A DNA stretch of 64,000 nt, from contig NZ_JALBGC010000004.1 in assembly GCF_022631375.1 (NCBI RefSeq), positions 310,001 to 374,000 of the forward strand, in the 5' to 3' direction. Below are positions 51,509-59,823 of the stretch, in pieces. Position 1 is the first letter of the stretch, and each line of letters starts with the position of its first letter. The translations under genes and the position numbers were made by a program. The stretch is from Hymenobacter cyanobacteriorum (GTDB lineage Bacteria; Bacteroidota; Bacteroidia; Cytophagales; Hymenobacteraceae). Under the pieces are notes generated by a model. That model worked only from the letters and a program-made list of their open reading frames with translations, was not told where the DNA came from and searched no databases.

Positions 51509-51919
51509 ATGAATAAGCCGCACCTCATTCAACTGCCCAAGCTGGGCGACCCTGCTATTGGCTACATATCCGTGATTGAACAGCAAGAGGCAGTGCCTTT
51601 CGAAGTTAAGCGTATCTTCTGGACGTACTACACGCCGGAAAGCATTGTGCGCGGCCGGCACGCTCATCATAAAACCGAGCAGGTGATTATTGCCGCCGCC
51701 GGGCGCATTCTCGCCACCACGGAGCTAGCCAACGGCGAAATTCAGTTATTCCGCCTCGAGGACCCGCATGTCGGGCTGTACGTGCCCCCGTGCGCATGGC
51801 ATACGATGCAGTATTCGCACTCGGCCGTGCAATTGGTGCTGGCCTCGCAGCCCTACGACGAGGCGGATTATATCCGGGACCACGAAGCATTTAAGCAACG
51901 ATGGAAAACCCCGGCTTAA
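51509..51919 (+). CDS. fdtA: dTDP-4-dehydro-6-deoxy-D-glucose 3,4-ketoisomerase (FdtA/QdtA-like cupin)
   Basis: 136 residues from the ATG at 51509. A small single-domain cupin with the sugar 3,4-ketoisomerase signature RGRHAHHKTEQVII (His51 and His53 equivalent to the catalytic histidines of FdtA). It converts dTDP-4-keto-6-deoxyglucose into a 3-keto isomer for transamination. FdtA (galacto product) and QdtA (gluco product) differ by few residues, so the exact sugar cannot be fixed. Its last codons overlap the next gene by 19 bases, and an FdtB-type aminotransferase follows; the three form one translational unit for a dTDP-3-amino-3,6-dideoxyhexose. Confidence 0.85.
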   Translation: MNKPHLIQLPKLGDPAIGYISVIEQQEAVPFEVKRIFWTYYTPESIVRGRHAHHKTEQVIIAAAGRILATTELANGEIQLFRLEDPHVGLYVPPCAWHTMQYSHSAVQLVLASQPYDEADYIRDHEAFKQRWKTPA

Positions 51920-52863
51920 ACCCGCTGATAGTAGCCCGGGCCGAGGCGCTGGCATATTACTCCCCCTATTATTTTTTGCGGCGGTTCCCTACTGAGCGAC
52001 AACAGGAACTATTTGGGACGGGAGCCGCTGCCCGATGGGATGGAGGAATTGGAAACACAATTTTCCGATGCCAATCCCTAGCGGCCGGGGCAGAGGTGTA
52101 CTGGCTATTGAGGCAGTTGGCCTGGGATTCGACCTATTTCGGTACTCCAACTTACCGCCTGTTCACCGGGCTCTTCACGACCGAAGCTGCCGCGGTCGAG
52201 TTGGTTCAGGCAGCTCAAGAACTGCGGCAGCAACTGACCGACCGCCATACAGCTTTTTATGCCTTCAGCGTAGTTCCAGCCGAAGACATCCGGATGCTAC
52301 AGGCCCTTACCGGGGCCGGGTGGCGGCTGGTTGAAACCCGTCTTACGTATTATCGCGACCAGTTGTCGGCTTTCGATTATCCGCGTTATCCTGTGCGGAT
52401 GGCCGCAGTGAGTGAGGCCGGGCAAATTGGCCGGGTGGCCGCTGCTGCCCGCAATCCCTACGACCGTTTTCACGCCGACGCTTGGTTTGGAGACGCCCGG
52501 GCCGATGCTTATTTGGCCCATTATGCCGAAAACACCGTGGCCGCGGGCTTGGCCGCCGCCGTATTGGTGCCCGATGAAGCTGCAGTTCCCGTTGATTCTT
52601 TTTTAGCCATCAGCGAACTGTCCGAAGATTCAGCGGCACTGGGCATGGGGCTGTCGCGGGTACTGCTTGCGGCCGTGGGACCGGCTAATAGGGGCTGGCA
52701 CGTAAAGCTGCTAGCCGAAACCGTGCGCCGCGCGCAAGCTGCCGGCCACGAAGCCGTGCTGATGACCACCCAGGCCACCAACCACGCTGTTTTCCGTTCT
52801 TGTGAAAAGCTGGGTTTTCAATTGGGCAGCACCAGTCACGTACTAGCCTGCCATAGCAGTTAA
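51901..52863 (+). CDS. GNAT-type acetyltransferase, probably sugar N-acetylation
   Basis: 320 residues, start ATG at 51901 overlapping fdtA. It resembles WecD-like GNAT enzymes (dTDP-fucosamine acetyltransferase type): a divergent N-terminal domain with WDSTYFGTPTYRLFTG (the D-S-x-Y-F-G motif), and a C-terminal GNAT fold with AVLVPDE, SFLAISELSED, acetyl-CoA-binding region GPANRGWHVKLLAETVRRAQAAG (R-G-W-H/G loop) and TTQATNHAVFRSCEKLGFQ. Between fdtA and fdtB its likely role is N-acetylation of the 3-amino sugar they make. Characterised FdtC/QdtC enzymes are hexapeptide-repeat proteins, so this would be a non-orthologous replacement. Inference rests on context. Confidence 0.65.
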   Translation: MENPGLNPLIVARAEALAYYSPYYFLRRFPTERQQELFGTGAAARWDGGIGNTIFRCQSLAAGAEVYWLLRQLAWDSTYFGTPTYRLFTGLFTTEAAAVELVQAAQELRQQLTDRHTAFYAFSVVPAEDIRMLQALTGAGWRLVETRLTYYRDQLSAFDYPRYPVRMAAVSEAGQIGRVAAAARNPYDRFHADAWFGDARADAYLAHYAENTVAAGLAAAVLVPDEAAVPVDSFLAISELSEDSAALGMGLSRVLLAAVGPANRGWHVKLLAETVRRAQAAGHEAVLMTTQATNHAVFRSCEKLGFQLGSTSHVLACHSS

Positions 52864-52872
52864 CTTTGCGGC

Positions 52873-53970
52873 ATGCAGGTGCCTTTTCTTTCTTTTGAGC
52901 CGCAGCATAAGCCCCTGCGCGAGGCTATGCAAAACGCTTTTGCCCGGGTTTATGACTCGCACTGGTATGTGCTGGGGCGGGAGGTAGAGCAATTTGAGAA
53001 AGAATACGCGTCTTTTAGCCAGGTGGCCCACGCCGTGGGGGTCGCCAACGGCCTCGACGCGCTGGTACTAGCGCTGCGTGCCTTGGAAATCGGACCCGGT
53101 GATGAAGTCATCGTGCCTTCTAATACTTACATCGCCACTTGGCTGGCCGTGACGCAGGTCGGGGCTACGCCCGTGCCCGTAGAGCCCGACCCTGCCACCA
53201 GCAACCTCGACCCCGCTTGCATTGAAGCGGCCCTCATGCCGCGGACCCGCGCCATCATGCCAGTGCATCTTTATGGGCAGGCCTGTCGCATGACGGAAAT
53301 AATGAATATCGCCACCCGACATGGCCTATTTGTAATAGAAGATAACGCCCAAGCTCAAGGGGCATCTTATGCTGGGCAATATACCGGCAGTTTTGGACAT
53401 GTTAATGGTACCAGCTTTTATCCTGGCAAAAATCTAGGAGCCCTCGGTGACGCCGGAGCCATAACCACAAACAGTAATGACCTAGCTCAGCGCATTCGGG
53501 TGTTGCGCAATTATGGTTCGCAACGTAAGTACTACAACGAGGTAATGGGTTACAATTCCCGCCTCGATGAGCTACAGGCAGCTTTGTTGCGGGTGAAACT
53601 GCCGGAACTGCCAACGTGGACGCTCCAGCGCCAGCAGGTGGCAGCCTGGTACGACAAGCATTTAGACGGCATTGCTGGGCTGCGCCTGCCGGTAGTGGCG
53701 CAGGGAGCCACCCACGTCTACCATTTATATGTAATCCACACTGAGCATCGCGACGCCTTGCAGCAGCACCTCACAGCCCAGGGCATTGGTACGCTTATCC
53801 ATTACCCCGTGCCACCGCATCGGCAGCAGGCTTACCATGGCTTGGACTTGGCTGCTGGTGATTATCCTATTGCCACTGAACTGGCCGCAACTTGCCTGAG
53901 CCTGCCCATATGGCCGGGTATGAGCGAGGACCACGTTGCCGCCGTAGCGGTGGCAATCCGAAATTTTTGA
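52873..53970 (+). CDS. fdtB: dTDP-3-keto-6-deoxyhexose 3-aminotransferase (FdtB/QdtB-like)
   Basis: 365 residues of the DegT/DnrJ/EryC1 PLP aminotransferase family. It starts PFLSFEPQHKPLREAM and has the sugar-aminotransferase core: GVANGLDALVLALRALEIGPGDEVIVPSNTYIATWLAV, VIEDNAQAQGASY, the PLP lysine Lys186 in TSFYPGKNLGALGDAGAI and a C-terminal LIHYPVPPHRQQAY (a motif characteristic of the FdtB/QdtB/TylB group). It aminates C3 of the keto sugar made by FdtA. It lies 10 bases after the GNAT gene in the same transcript. dTDP-glucose synthase and dehydratase genes are not in the window. Confidence 0.87.
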   Translation: MQVPFLSFEPQHKPLREAMQNAFARVYDSHWYVLGREVEQFEKEYASFSQVAHAVGVANGLDALVLALRALEIGPGDEVIVPSNTYIATWLAVTQVGATPVPVEPDPATSNLDPACIEAALMPRTRAIMPVHLYGQACRMTEIMNIATRHGLFVIEDNAQAQGASYAGQYTGSFGHVNGTSFYPGKNLGALGDAGAITTNSNDLAQRIRVLRNYGSQRKYYNEVMGYNSRLDELQAALLRVKLPELPTWTLQRQQVAAWYDKHLDGIAGLRLPVVAQGATHVYHLYVIHTEHRDALQQHLTAQGIGTLIHYPVPPHRQQAYHGLDLAAGDYPIATELAATCLSLPIWPGMSEDHVAAVAVAIRNF

Positions 53971-54122
53971 GGTTTTGTAACAGACCATTGTGTTGAGATA
54001 AGCCGATGCATGTCGCTTCCGTTAGTGTAATTGCATTTAGTTATTGCCATGCACGGGCGTCTCAATTACGCTCTGTATGACATGCTCCGGATATTGACAA
54101 CTTAATAATCGCCAATCAAACA

Positions 54123-55058
54123 ATGCCTAGGCTCTCCGTCATCATTCCCTGCTACTTCAACGAGGATAACATCCCGGTGACGGCCCGTGAACTGGTGGCG
54201 AACGAAGCTAATTTCCCGCCCGACGTCACGTTCGAGTACGTGTTTGTGAACGATGGCTCGGGCGATGACACATTAGGGGCATTGCGCCGGGCACAGGATG
54301 CTTACCCAAGCCGCATACGTATCGTTGACTTGGCTGGAAACGTGGGCTCCTACAACGCCATTGTGGCCGGCATGGCCCACGCCACTGGTGACTGCTTGGC
54401 CATTATCACGGCCGACATGCAGGACCCGCCCGAACTGATGGCGCAGATGTACTCCCATTGGAAGCACGGCTTTAAATTAGTGATTGGCAACCGCCAGAAC
54501 CGCGAAGAGACCGGCTTGGCTGTTACCATGGCTAAGTTCTTTCATTGGCTCATGAAAAACCTGGCCCTGCGCAACATTCCCGACGGTGGCTTCGATTTTG
54601 TGTTTTTTGACCGACAAGTAGCCACTGAGATACTCAAACTACACGAGCGCAATACCAATGTGTTCTACCTTATGGTATGGCTGGGTTTTGCTTACGTTAC
54701 CATACCGTACACTCGCCGCAAGCGGCAAATCGGCAAATCGCGCTGGACGCTTTCTAAAAAGGTGAAGTTGCTGGTCGATTCGCTGCTGGCGTTCTCGTTT
54801 GTTCCCATTCGCGCCATATCAGTGCTAGGGTTGGGGCTGGGCATCACAGCGCTATTCTATGGCCTATACGTTATCGGCCTGAAAATAACTCACCCCAACG
54901 AGCCCGCTGGCTGGACTACGCTCATGGTGGTGTTACTCTTCGTGTCGGCTTTTCAGATGGTTGCCTTAGGAGTAATCGGCGAATACGTCTGGCGTGGGTT
55001 GGATGCGGCTCGGCAGCGACCTCTGTACGTTGTTAAAGATTTATATCCAGAAACTTAG
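54123..55058 (+). CDS. Polyprenyl-phosphate type glycosyltransferase (GT2 with C-terminal membrane helices)
   Basis: 311 residues. GT2 catalytic domain: LSVIIPCYFNEDNIPVT, FVNDGSGDDTL, the metal-binding AIITADMQDPPELM, then GGFDFVFFDRQVA. Two C-terminal membrane helices (AISVLGLGLGITALFYGLYVIG; LMVVLLFVSAFQMVALGVIGEYVW) make it a GtrB/ArnC/DPM1-like enzyme, which usually attaches a sugar to undecaprenyl phosphate for later transfer outside. The acceptor and sugar are not defined. 152 bases separate it from fdtB, so it may have its own promoter. Confidence 0.88.
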   Translation: MPRLSVIIPCYFNEDNIPVTARELVANEANFPPDVTFEYVFVNDGSGDDTLGALRRAQDAYPSRIRIVDLAGNVGSYNAIVAGMAHATGDCLAIITADMQDPPELMAQMYSHWKHGFKLVIGNRQNREETGLAVTMAKFFHWLMKNLALRNIPDGGFDFVFFDRQVATEILKLHERNTNVFYLMVWLGFAYVTIPYTRRKRQIGKSRWTLSKKVKLLVDSLLAFSFVPIRAISVLGLGLGITALFYGLYVIGLKITHPNEPAGWTTLMVVLLFVSAFQMVALGVIGEYVWRGLDAARQRPLYVVKDLYPET

Positions 55059-55146
55059 TTTTTTAAGATGAGCTTATGATTCGTTTTTGTGTAGTTGCAT
55101 AGAGCAAGGAATATCTGTGACTTCAAACGCGACAGCCCAGAAAGCT

Positions 55147-55212
55147 TTACCTTTGCATTCCCAAAGAAGGAAGGGAAAGGCCTTACCTTTGTTCCCGAAG
55201 AAGGAAAGGATG
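55147..55212. repeat. Direct repeat with two TTACCTTTG motifs
   Basis: Two adjacent near-copies, about 55147-55182 and 55183-55212, each reading TTACCTTTG..TTCCC.AAGAAGGAA. Each has a TACCTTTG that fits the Bacteroidota -7 consensus, so this may be a duplicated promoter element 60-110 bases upstream of the ABC flippase gene; no -33 partner is clear. Confidence 0.5.
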
Positions 55213-55267
55213 TGAGATGCCTTGCAATAAATGAAGGCATTCATATGCTTTATAAAATTACACTAAT

Positions 55268-57046
55268 ATGAATAAAGGTATTATCAGTTATTCTTTCGCA
55301 AGCATCCGTTTTTATTTAACCAGTCCACAAAAACGAAAATTGGTCTGGCTTTTTTTATTAACGTTGGTGTCGTCCTTTATGGAAGTGTTGGGACTGGCGT
55401 CGCTAGTACCCGTAATGATGGTAGCCGCGGAGCCTGGCGGTATCACCAAAAGCAAATACTTTGGACCAATATACCATTCGATGGGATTTCAGACGGAACC
55501 ACGTTTCCTTCTGTTTCTGATTGTATTGATTTTCTTGTTCTTTCTGATTAAGAATATATTCACGACTTGGGTAAATTACATAACGGTTCGATTTACCGCG
55601 GAAGTAGGTATCAATATAATCAAAAACCAACTTAAAAAGTACCTTAATCTTCCTTTCTGGCATTTCAATGATTACGGTTCAGGAAGTTTGATTAACAGTA
55701 CATTGGCAGTGCCAAACGCGTATGTAAATGGTGTCATGCGACCATTATTTTCGTTTTTTTCAGAAATAGTCGTCGTTTGTGTAATCATACTGGGTATCAT
55801 GCTATACAAGCCATTGCTGCTTGTACTGTTAGCTGTGGTACTGGTGCCAACCACAATCTTATCGTATCGGGTACTTCGTACCCGCTCCCAAAATATCGGT
55901 AATCGCATCAATGAGCTAAGGCCGGCATCCTTTTCCATTATCGGGGACCTATTTAATGGTTTTACCGAGTTGAAATTAGCTAACAAGCAACACCGTTTCC
56001 GCGAACGGTTACTTGTTAATCAAGGCGAGGTTCAGAATCTCGATGCAGATAGCTACTTGTTCGGCCTGTTGCCAACCAAAATGATTGAGATGGTGGCTAT
56101 TATTGGAATACTCACCATTTTTCTTTACGCTATTTTCTTTCCCAGTACTTCCACTAATCTCATCGCATTGGTTGGGCTGTTTGCCGGAGCTGCTTACCGC
56201 TTAATGCCTTCTGTGAATAGGATACTGATTTCTCTAGTACAACTCAAACAGTTCCAGTATACTATCGAGAACTTGGAATCGTACCGTGGGGCAGAGTTCA
56301 ATGAAGCACCTCATCCGCAGCAACTGCCCTTGACGTTTAAGCACAGTCTGGTTTTTGAAAACTTGTCCTTTTCATTTCCCAATGAACAGAAACCCACTCT
56401 GCGTAATATCAACGTCAAGATTCGGAAAGGCGAGAAAATCGGGTTTATTGGTAGTTCCGGTTCCGGAAAAACTACCTTGATGAATGTATTGCTCCGGTTT
56501 TATACTGAGCAGCAAGGCGCTATTCTCATCGACGGCCAGCCCCTAACACCACAGCACCTGCACGCTTGGCATAATATAGTCGGCTATGTGAAACAGGACA
56601 CATTTCTGATGGAAGCATCCATTCAGGACAATATTACTTTGGGCGACCTAGAAGTGGATGAAGAGCGTATGCGCTATGCCATTGAGCAGGCATCGCTCCA
56701 AACATTCATCGCTGGCCTTCCAGAAGGTTTAAATACGCTCATCGGCGAGCGTGGGTCCAAACTATCAGGTGGCCAGCGGCAACGCATCGGAATTGCCCGC
56801 GCGCTCTATAAGCAGACTGAAGTGCTTGTACTTGACGAAGCCACTAGTGCGCTCGATAATGAAACGGAACGCGAAGTAAACGAAGCCATCAATAAATTGT
56901 CGCATACGGCTATCACCATCTTAATCATTGCACATCGCATTACTACTTTGCGCGAATGCGACAGAATTTACGAGTTGAGCCACGGAGAGCTAGTCGCGGA
57001 ACATCAGTATGAAGACTTGGTGCGTAAAATCGTTGAGTTGAACTGA
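55268..57046 (+). CDS. ABC exporter/flippase with fused membrane and ATPase domains
   Basis: 592 residues. The N-terminal half contains about six membrane helices (LVWLFLLTLVSSFMEVLGLA; FLLFLIVLIFLFFLIKNIF; IVVVCVIILGIMLYKPLLLVLL; and a further pair around 255-300). The C-terminal ATPase has Walker A GSSGSGKTTL, Q-loop GYVKQDTF, signature LSGGQRQRIG, Walker B VLVLDEATSALD and H-loop IIAHRI. It probably forms a homodimer that flips a lipid-linked oligosaccharide or glycolipid (PglK/MsbA-like), which matches its place among glycan assembly genes. The base composition is AT-richer than the surrounding core genome. No Wzx/Wzy pair is visible in the window. Confidence 0.88.
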   Translation: MNKGIISYSFASIRFYLTSPQKRKLVWLFLLTLVSSFMEVLGLASLVPVMMVAAEPGGITKSKYFGPIYHSMGFQTEPRFLLFLIVLIFLFFLIKNIFTTWVNYITVRFTAEVGINIIKNQLKKYLNLPFWHFNDYGSGSLINSTLAVPNAYVNGVMRPLFSFFSEIVVVCVIILGIMLYKPLLLVLLAVVLVPTTILSYRVLRTRSQNIGNRINELRPASFSIIGDLFNGFTELKLANKQHRFRERLLVNQGEVQNLDADSYLFGLLPTKMIEMVAIIGILTIFLYAIFFPSTSTNLIALVGLFAGAAYRLMPSVNRILISLVQLKQFQYTIENLESYRGAEFNEAPHPQQLPLTFKHSLVFENLSFSFPNEQKPTLRNINVKIRKGEKIGFIGSSGSGKTTLMNVLLRFYTEQQGAILIDGQPLTPQHLHAWHNIVGYVKQDTFLMEASIQDNITLGDLEVDEERMRYAIEQASLQTFIAGLPEGLNTLIGERGSKLSGGQRQRIGIARALYKQTEVLVLDEATSALDNETEREVNEAINKLSHTAITILIIAHRITTLRECDRIYELSHGELVAEHQYEDLVRKIVELN

Positions 57047-57089
57047 TATTTTTTAAATCAGTCTTTTTTACAACTAAAATTCACATCCT

Positions 57090-58169
57090 TTGAGCGTCAA
57101 CGTCACAAAAGCATACCTGCCACCTTTGGAAGAATATGTGGGCTATCTGGAAGGTATCTGGGAGCGGGGCTGGCTGACCAATAATGGCCCGCTAGTGCAG
57201 CGCTTGGAAGCAGAACTCAGCAGCTACCTTGGCAATTCGCTGGTGCAGTTTACCAGTAATGGCACCATTGCCTTACAGATTGCCATTAAGGCACTGGAAC
57301 TTAGCGGTGAGATAATTACTACCCCCTTTTCTTATGTGGCTACCACAACGGCCATTCTGTGGGAGAACTGTGAACCGCTGTTTGTGGACATTGAAGACCG
57401 TACTTTCTGCATCGACGCGGCCAAGATTGAAGCGGCGATAACACCGCGCACCACGGGTATTCTCGCCACACACGTCTACGGCTACCCGTGCGATGTCTTG
57501 GCAATTGAGGATATTGCCCGGCGGCACAACCTGAAGGTGATTTACGATGGAGCCCACGCCTTCGGGGTACAGGTGCACGGACGTTCATTACTGAGCTACG
57601 GCGACCTGACCACCTGTAGCTTCCACGCCACCAAGCTTTTCCATACCGTTGAGGGCGGCGCCATCATCATGCAGGATAAAGCCCTGGCCCGTAAGGTATG
57701 GCTCTATAAATCATTTGGGCATATCGGCGACGAGTATTTTTCCCTGGGCGTAAATGGCAAGAATTCGGAGTTTCACGCAGCTATGGGACTTTGTAATTTG
57801 CCGCGCGTGGAGAGTTTTATAGTTGCCCGGCGCCAGTTGGCCGAGTTGTATCGGCAGGAACTTGCGGGTCTGCCGCTGCAATTCCCGCAGCCCCACGAGC
57901 CAAGCTTGGCGTACAACTACGCGTATTTCCCGGTTCTCTTCGAGAATGAAGAAGCAATGCATCGGGTGAAAGATGCGCTGGGTGCCGAAGAAGTAAATAC
58001 CCGGCGGTATTTCTTTCCCTCGCTCAATAAATTGCCTTACCATACCGGCGCTGCCTGCCCAGTTTCGGAAGACGCCAGTGTCCGTGTGCTAAGTTTGCCG
58101 TTCTACCAGGATTTAAACCCTGACGATGTGCGGCGTATATGCACGTTAATAAAGAAGGCATTGTCTTAA
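57090..58169 (+). CDS. DegT/DnrJ/EryC1 sugar aminotransferase (VioA-like)
   Basis: 359 residues with a TTG start at 57090 (no closer ATG keeps the conserved VTKAYLPPLEEYVGYL). PLP-dependent: TSNGTIALQIAIKALEL, TTPFSYVATTTAILWENCEPLFVDIE, IYDGAHAFGV, and the lysine Lys182 in CSFHATKLFHTVEGGAI, a motif shared with VioA/WecE/DesI-type 4-aminotransferases. It likely aminates C4 of dTDP-4-keto-6-deoxyglucose to dTDP-4-amino-4,6-dideoxyglucose. A formyltransferase gene 0.9 kb downstream suggests N-formylation as in the VioA-VioF pair. Separate from FdtB at 52873, which acts on C3. Exact product is an inference. Confidence 0.85.
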   Translation: MSVNVTKAYLPPLEEYVGYLEGIWERGWLTNNGPLVQRLEAELSSYLGNSLVQFTSNGTIALQIAIKALELSGEIITTPFSYVATTTAILWENCEPLFVDIEDRTFCIDAAKIEAAITPRTTGILATHVYGYPCDVLAIEDIARRHNLKVIYDGAHAFGVQVHGRSLLSYGDLTTCSFHATKLFHTVEGGAIIMQDKALARKVWLYKSFGHIGDEYFSLGVNGKNSEFHAAMGLCNLPRVESFIVARRQLAELYRQELAGLPLQFPQPHEPSLAYNYAYFPVLFENEEAMHRVKDALGAEEVNTRRYFFPSLNKLPYHTGAACPVSEDASVRVLSLPFYQDLNPDDVRRICTLIKKALS

Positions 58170-58265
58170 TGGGCACACTGCGTCTGATGTGGTGTGGTTG
58201 GTTTGCGTTTTGTGCATGTTCAATGCCGCAGGCAGGTGAGCGCACACTATCAAAATTTTTGGTGT

Positions 58266-59009
58266 ATGACCTCAAACTTTAGTGCGCCTATTCAAGCCCG
58301 GAGCAGCCGTACGGTGGCTATAATGCAACCATACTTATTTCCATACATTGGATACTTTCAGCTATTAGCAGCCGCTGACTGTTTTGTCGTCTACGACGAT
58401 GTCCAATTCATTAAAGGCGGTTGGATAAACCGCAACAGAATTTTAATTAACGGCAAACCCTTTTTATTTACCGTTCCACTCGATTCTCCTAGCCCTAATC
58501 GTAACATTTGCGATATTGATTTAGGCACAAATGCACTGTGGCGTAGTAAGCTTCTGCAAACAATTGCGCAAGGGTATCGCCGAGCGCCGCACTTTGAACA
58601 AGTATTTGCATTGGTCGAGCGAGTTTTAAATAACAGCAATGCCCGAACAATTGCTGATTTAATCCGCGTCAGCTTAGTTGAAATTGTTGCCTATTTGGGG
58701 CTGAATATAGAAATTATTCCTACCTCAACCCAATACGGTAACCGACATCTGCGCAACCAGGAACGAGTGCTTGATATATGTCGCCTGGAGCAAGCCACCA
58801 ATTACGTTAATGCACAAGGTGGGCGAGTCCTTTACGATAAAGAAATATTCGCGATTAACAATATTGAACTCAATTTCTTAGTTACAACCATGCGACCGTA
58901 TCCTCAAGGCAAAGGAGAATTTGTTCCTGGATTATCTATTATTGATGTTCTTATGCACAATACAGTTGCAGAGACGCACCAATTACTCAGTTCTTATGAG
59001 CTTGACTAG
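58266..59009 (+). CDS. WbqC family protein
   Basis: 247 residues from the ATG at 58266; the earlier start at 58194 adds 24 residues without similarity. The family's opening AIMQPYLFPYIGYFQLLAAADCFVVYDDVQFIKGGWINRNRIL is clear (seen here as MQPYLFPYIGYFQLL and YDDVQFIKGGWINRNR), with the later FTVPLD, NQERVLDICR and NYVNAQGG..LYD blocks. WbqC-like proteins occur in O-antigen clusters, and their biochemical role is not established; involvement in amino-sugar modification has been suggested by context. It lies between the VioA-like and formyltransferase genes, supporting a link to amino-sugar decoration. Confidence 0.85.
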   Translation: MTSNFSAPIQARSSRTVAIMQPYLFPYIGYFQLLAAADCFVVYDDVQFIKGGWINRNRILINGKPFLFTVPLDSPSPNRNICDIDLGTNALWRSKLLQTIAQGYRRAPHFEQVFALVERVLNNSNARTIADLIRVSLVEIVAYLGLNIEIIPTSTQYGNRHLRNQERVLDICRLEQATNYVNAQGGRVLYDKEIFAINNIELNFLVTTMRPYPQGKGEFVPGLSIIDVLMHNTVAETHQLLSSYELD

Positions 59010-59065
59010 CGCTTAATTATTAAATCTTTGTAACTTCAGTGTTTTTCACTTAAAAAGTTGAATTC

Positions 59066-59728
59066 ATGAATAAAGAAATTAAATCATTCGCAATATACTG
59101 TTCACAAGGAGCATCGAGAGTGTTGAAATTCTATGCGGATAACAGCAATTTAGCTAAGTATTCACCTAGCATTGTTATTTATGATGGCAACAGGATTGAT
59201 GTTATTCAACAACTTAAATACTTGTTTTCGGAAAGATTAATTCTTTTTAATTACGATGGCCTAACCTCTGAACAGAAAAGCAAAATTAATAGTGTAACAT
59301 CTTTGTTTATTCATGAGCAGTTGAATGCTCATAATATAGACTTTTTATTGTGTTTTGGAGAAAGGATTTTGAAGAAAAATTTGATAAATGCATACTTTAA
59401 CAGATTGATTAATTTTCATCCTTCCATTTTGCCGTCATTTAAAGGCCTAGCGGCAATAGACCAAGCTTTGAACTATAATGCTGCTTTATTGGGGAATACA
59501 GCTCATTATATTGATGAAGGTGTCGATACTGGTAGAATTATTATTCAAACAGCTATGCTCAAAGAAGATTTTGAAAGTTATGAAGACGTGTTGGAACTAC
59601 AACTCCCAATGATTAAAATTATATTGAGAGACCTGCTTAACTATTTGATTACAAGTGATGAAATTTTTGAAGATATCAAGGAAAGGAGAAAGTCGTTTAT
59701 AATGCCTTTGCACTGTGATATTAAATAA
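59066..59728 (+). CDS. Formyltransferase, probably sugar-nucleotide N-formyltransferase
   Basis: 220 residues, very AT-rich. The formyltransferase catalytic triad Asn-His-Asp is visible: Asn116 and His118 in LINFHPSILPSFKG and Asp154 in DEGVDTGRIII, with the same Asn-to-Asp spacing (38) as in PurN (106 to 144). The N-terminal ~90 residues are divergent from PurN (YCSQGASRVLKFYADNS in place of a standard folate entry motif), and the context is sugar biosynthesis, so it probably uses N10-formyltetrahydrofolate to formylate the 4-amino sugar made by the VioA-like enzyme (VioF-like). It is shorter than many sugar formyltransferases, which often carry a C-terminal extension. Confidence 0.8.
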   Translation: MNKEIKSFAIYCSQGASRVLKFYADNSNLAKYSPSIVIYDGNRIDVIQQLKYLFSERLILFNYDGLTSEQKSKINSVTSLFIHEQLNAHNIDFLLCFGERILKKNLINAYFNRLINFHPSILPSFKGLAAIDQALNYNAALLGNTAHYIDEGVDTGRIIIQTAMLKEDFESYEDVLELQLPMIKIILRDLLNYLITSDEIFEDIKERRKSFIMPLHCDIK

Positions 59729-59823
59729 GAAAATATTTAGCTGTTTTGTATTTATTTCCGATTTTAAGCTTTGAATTTTTAATAGAGAGTAAAATTTGGT
59801 AAATGTAACTTGGTAGATTTTTT

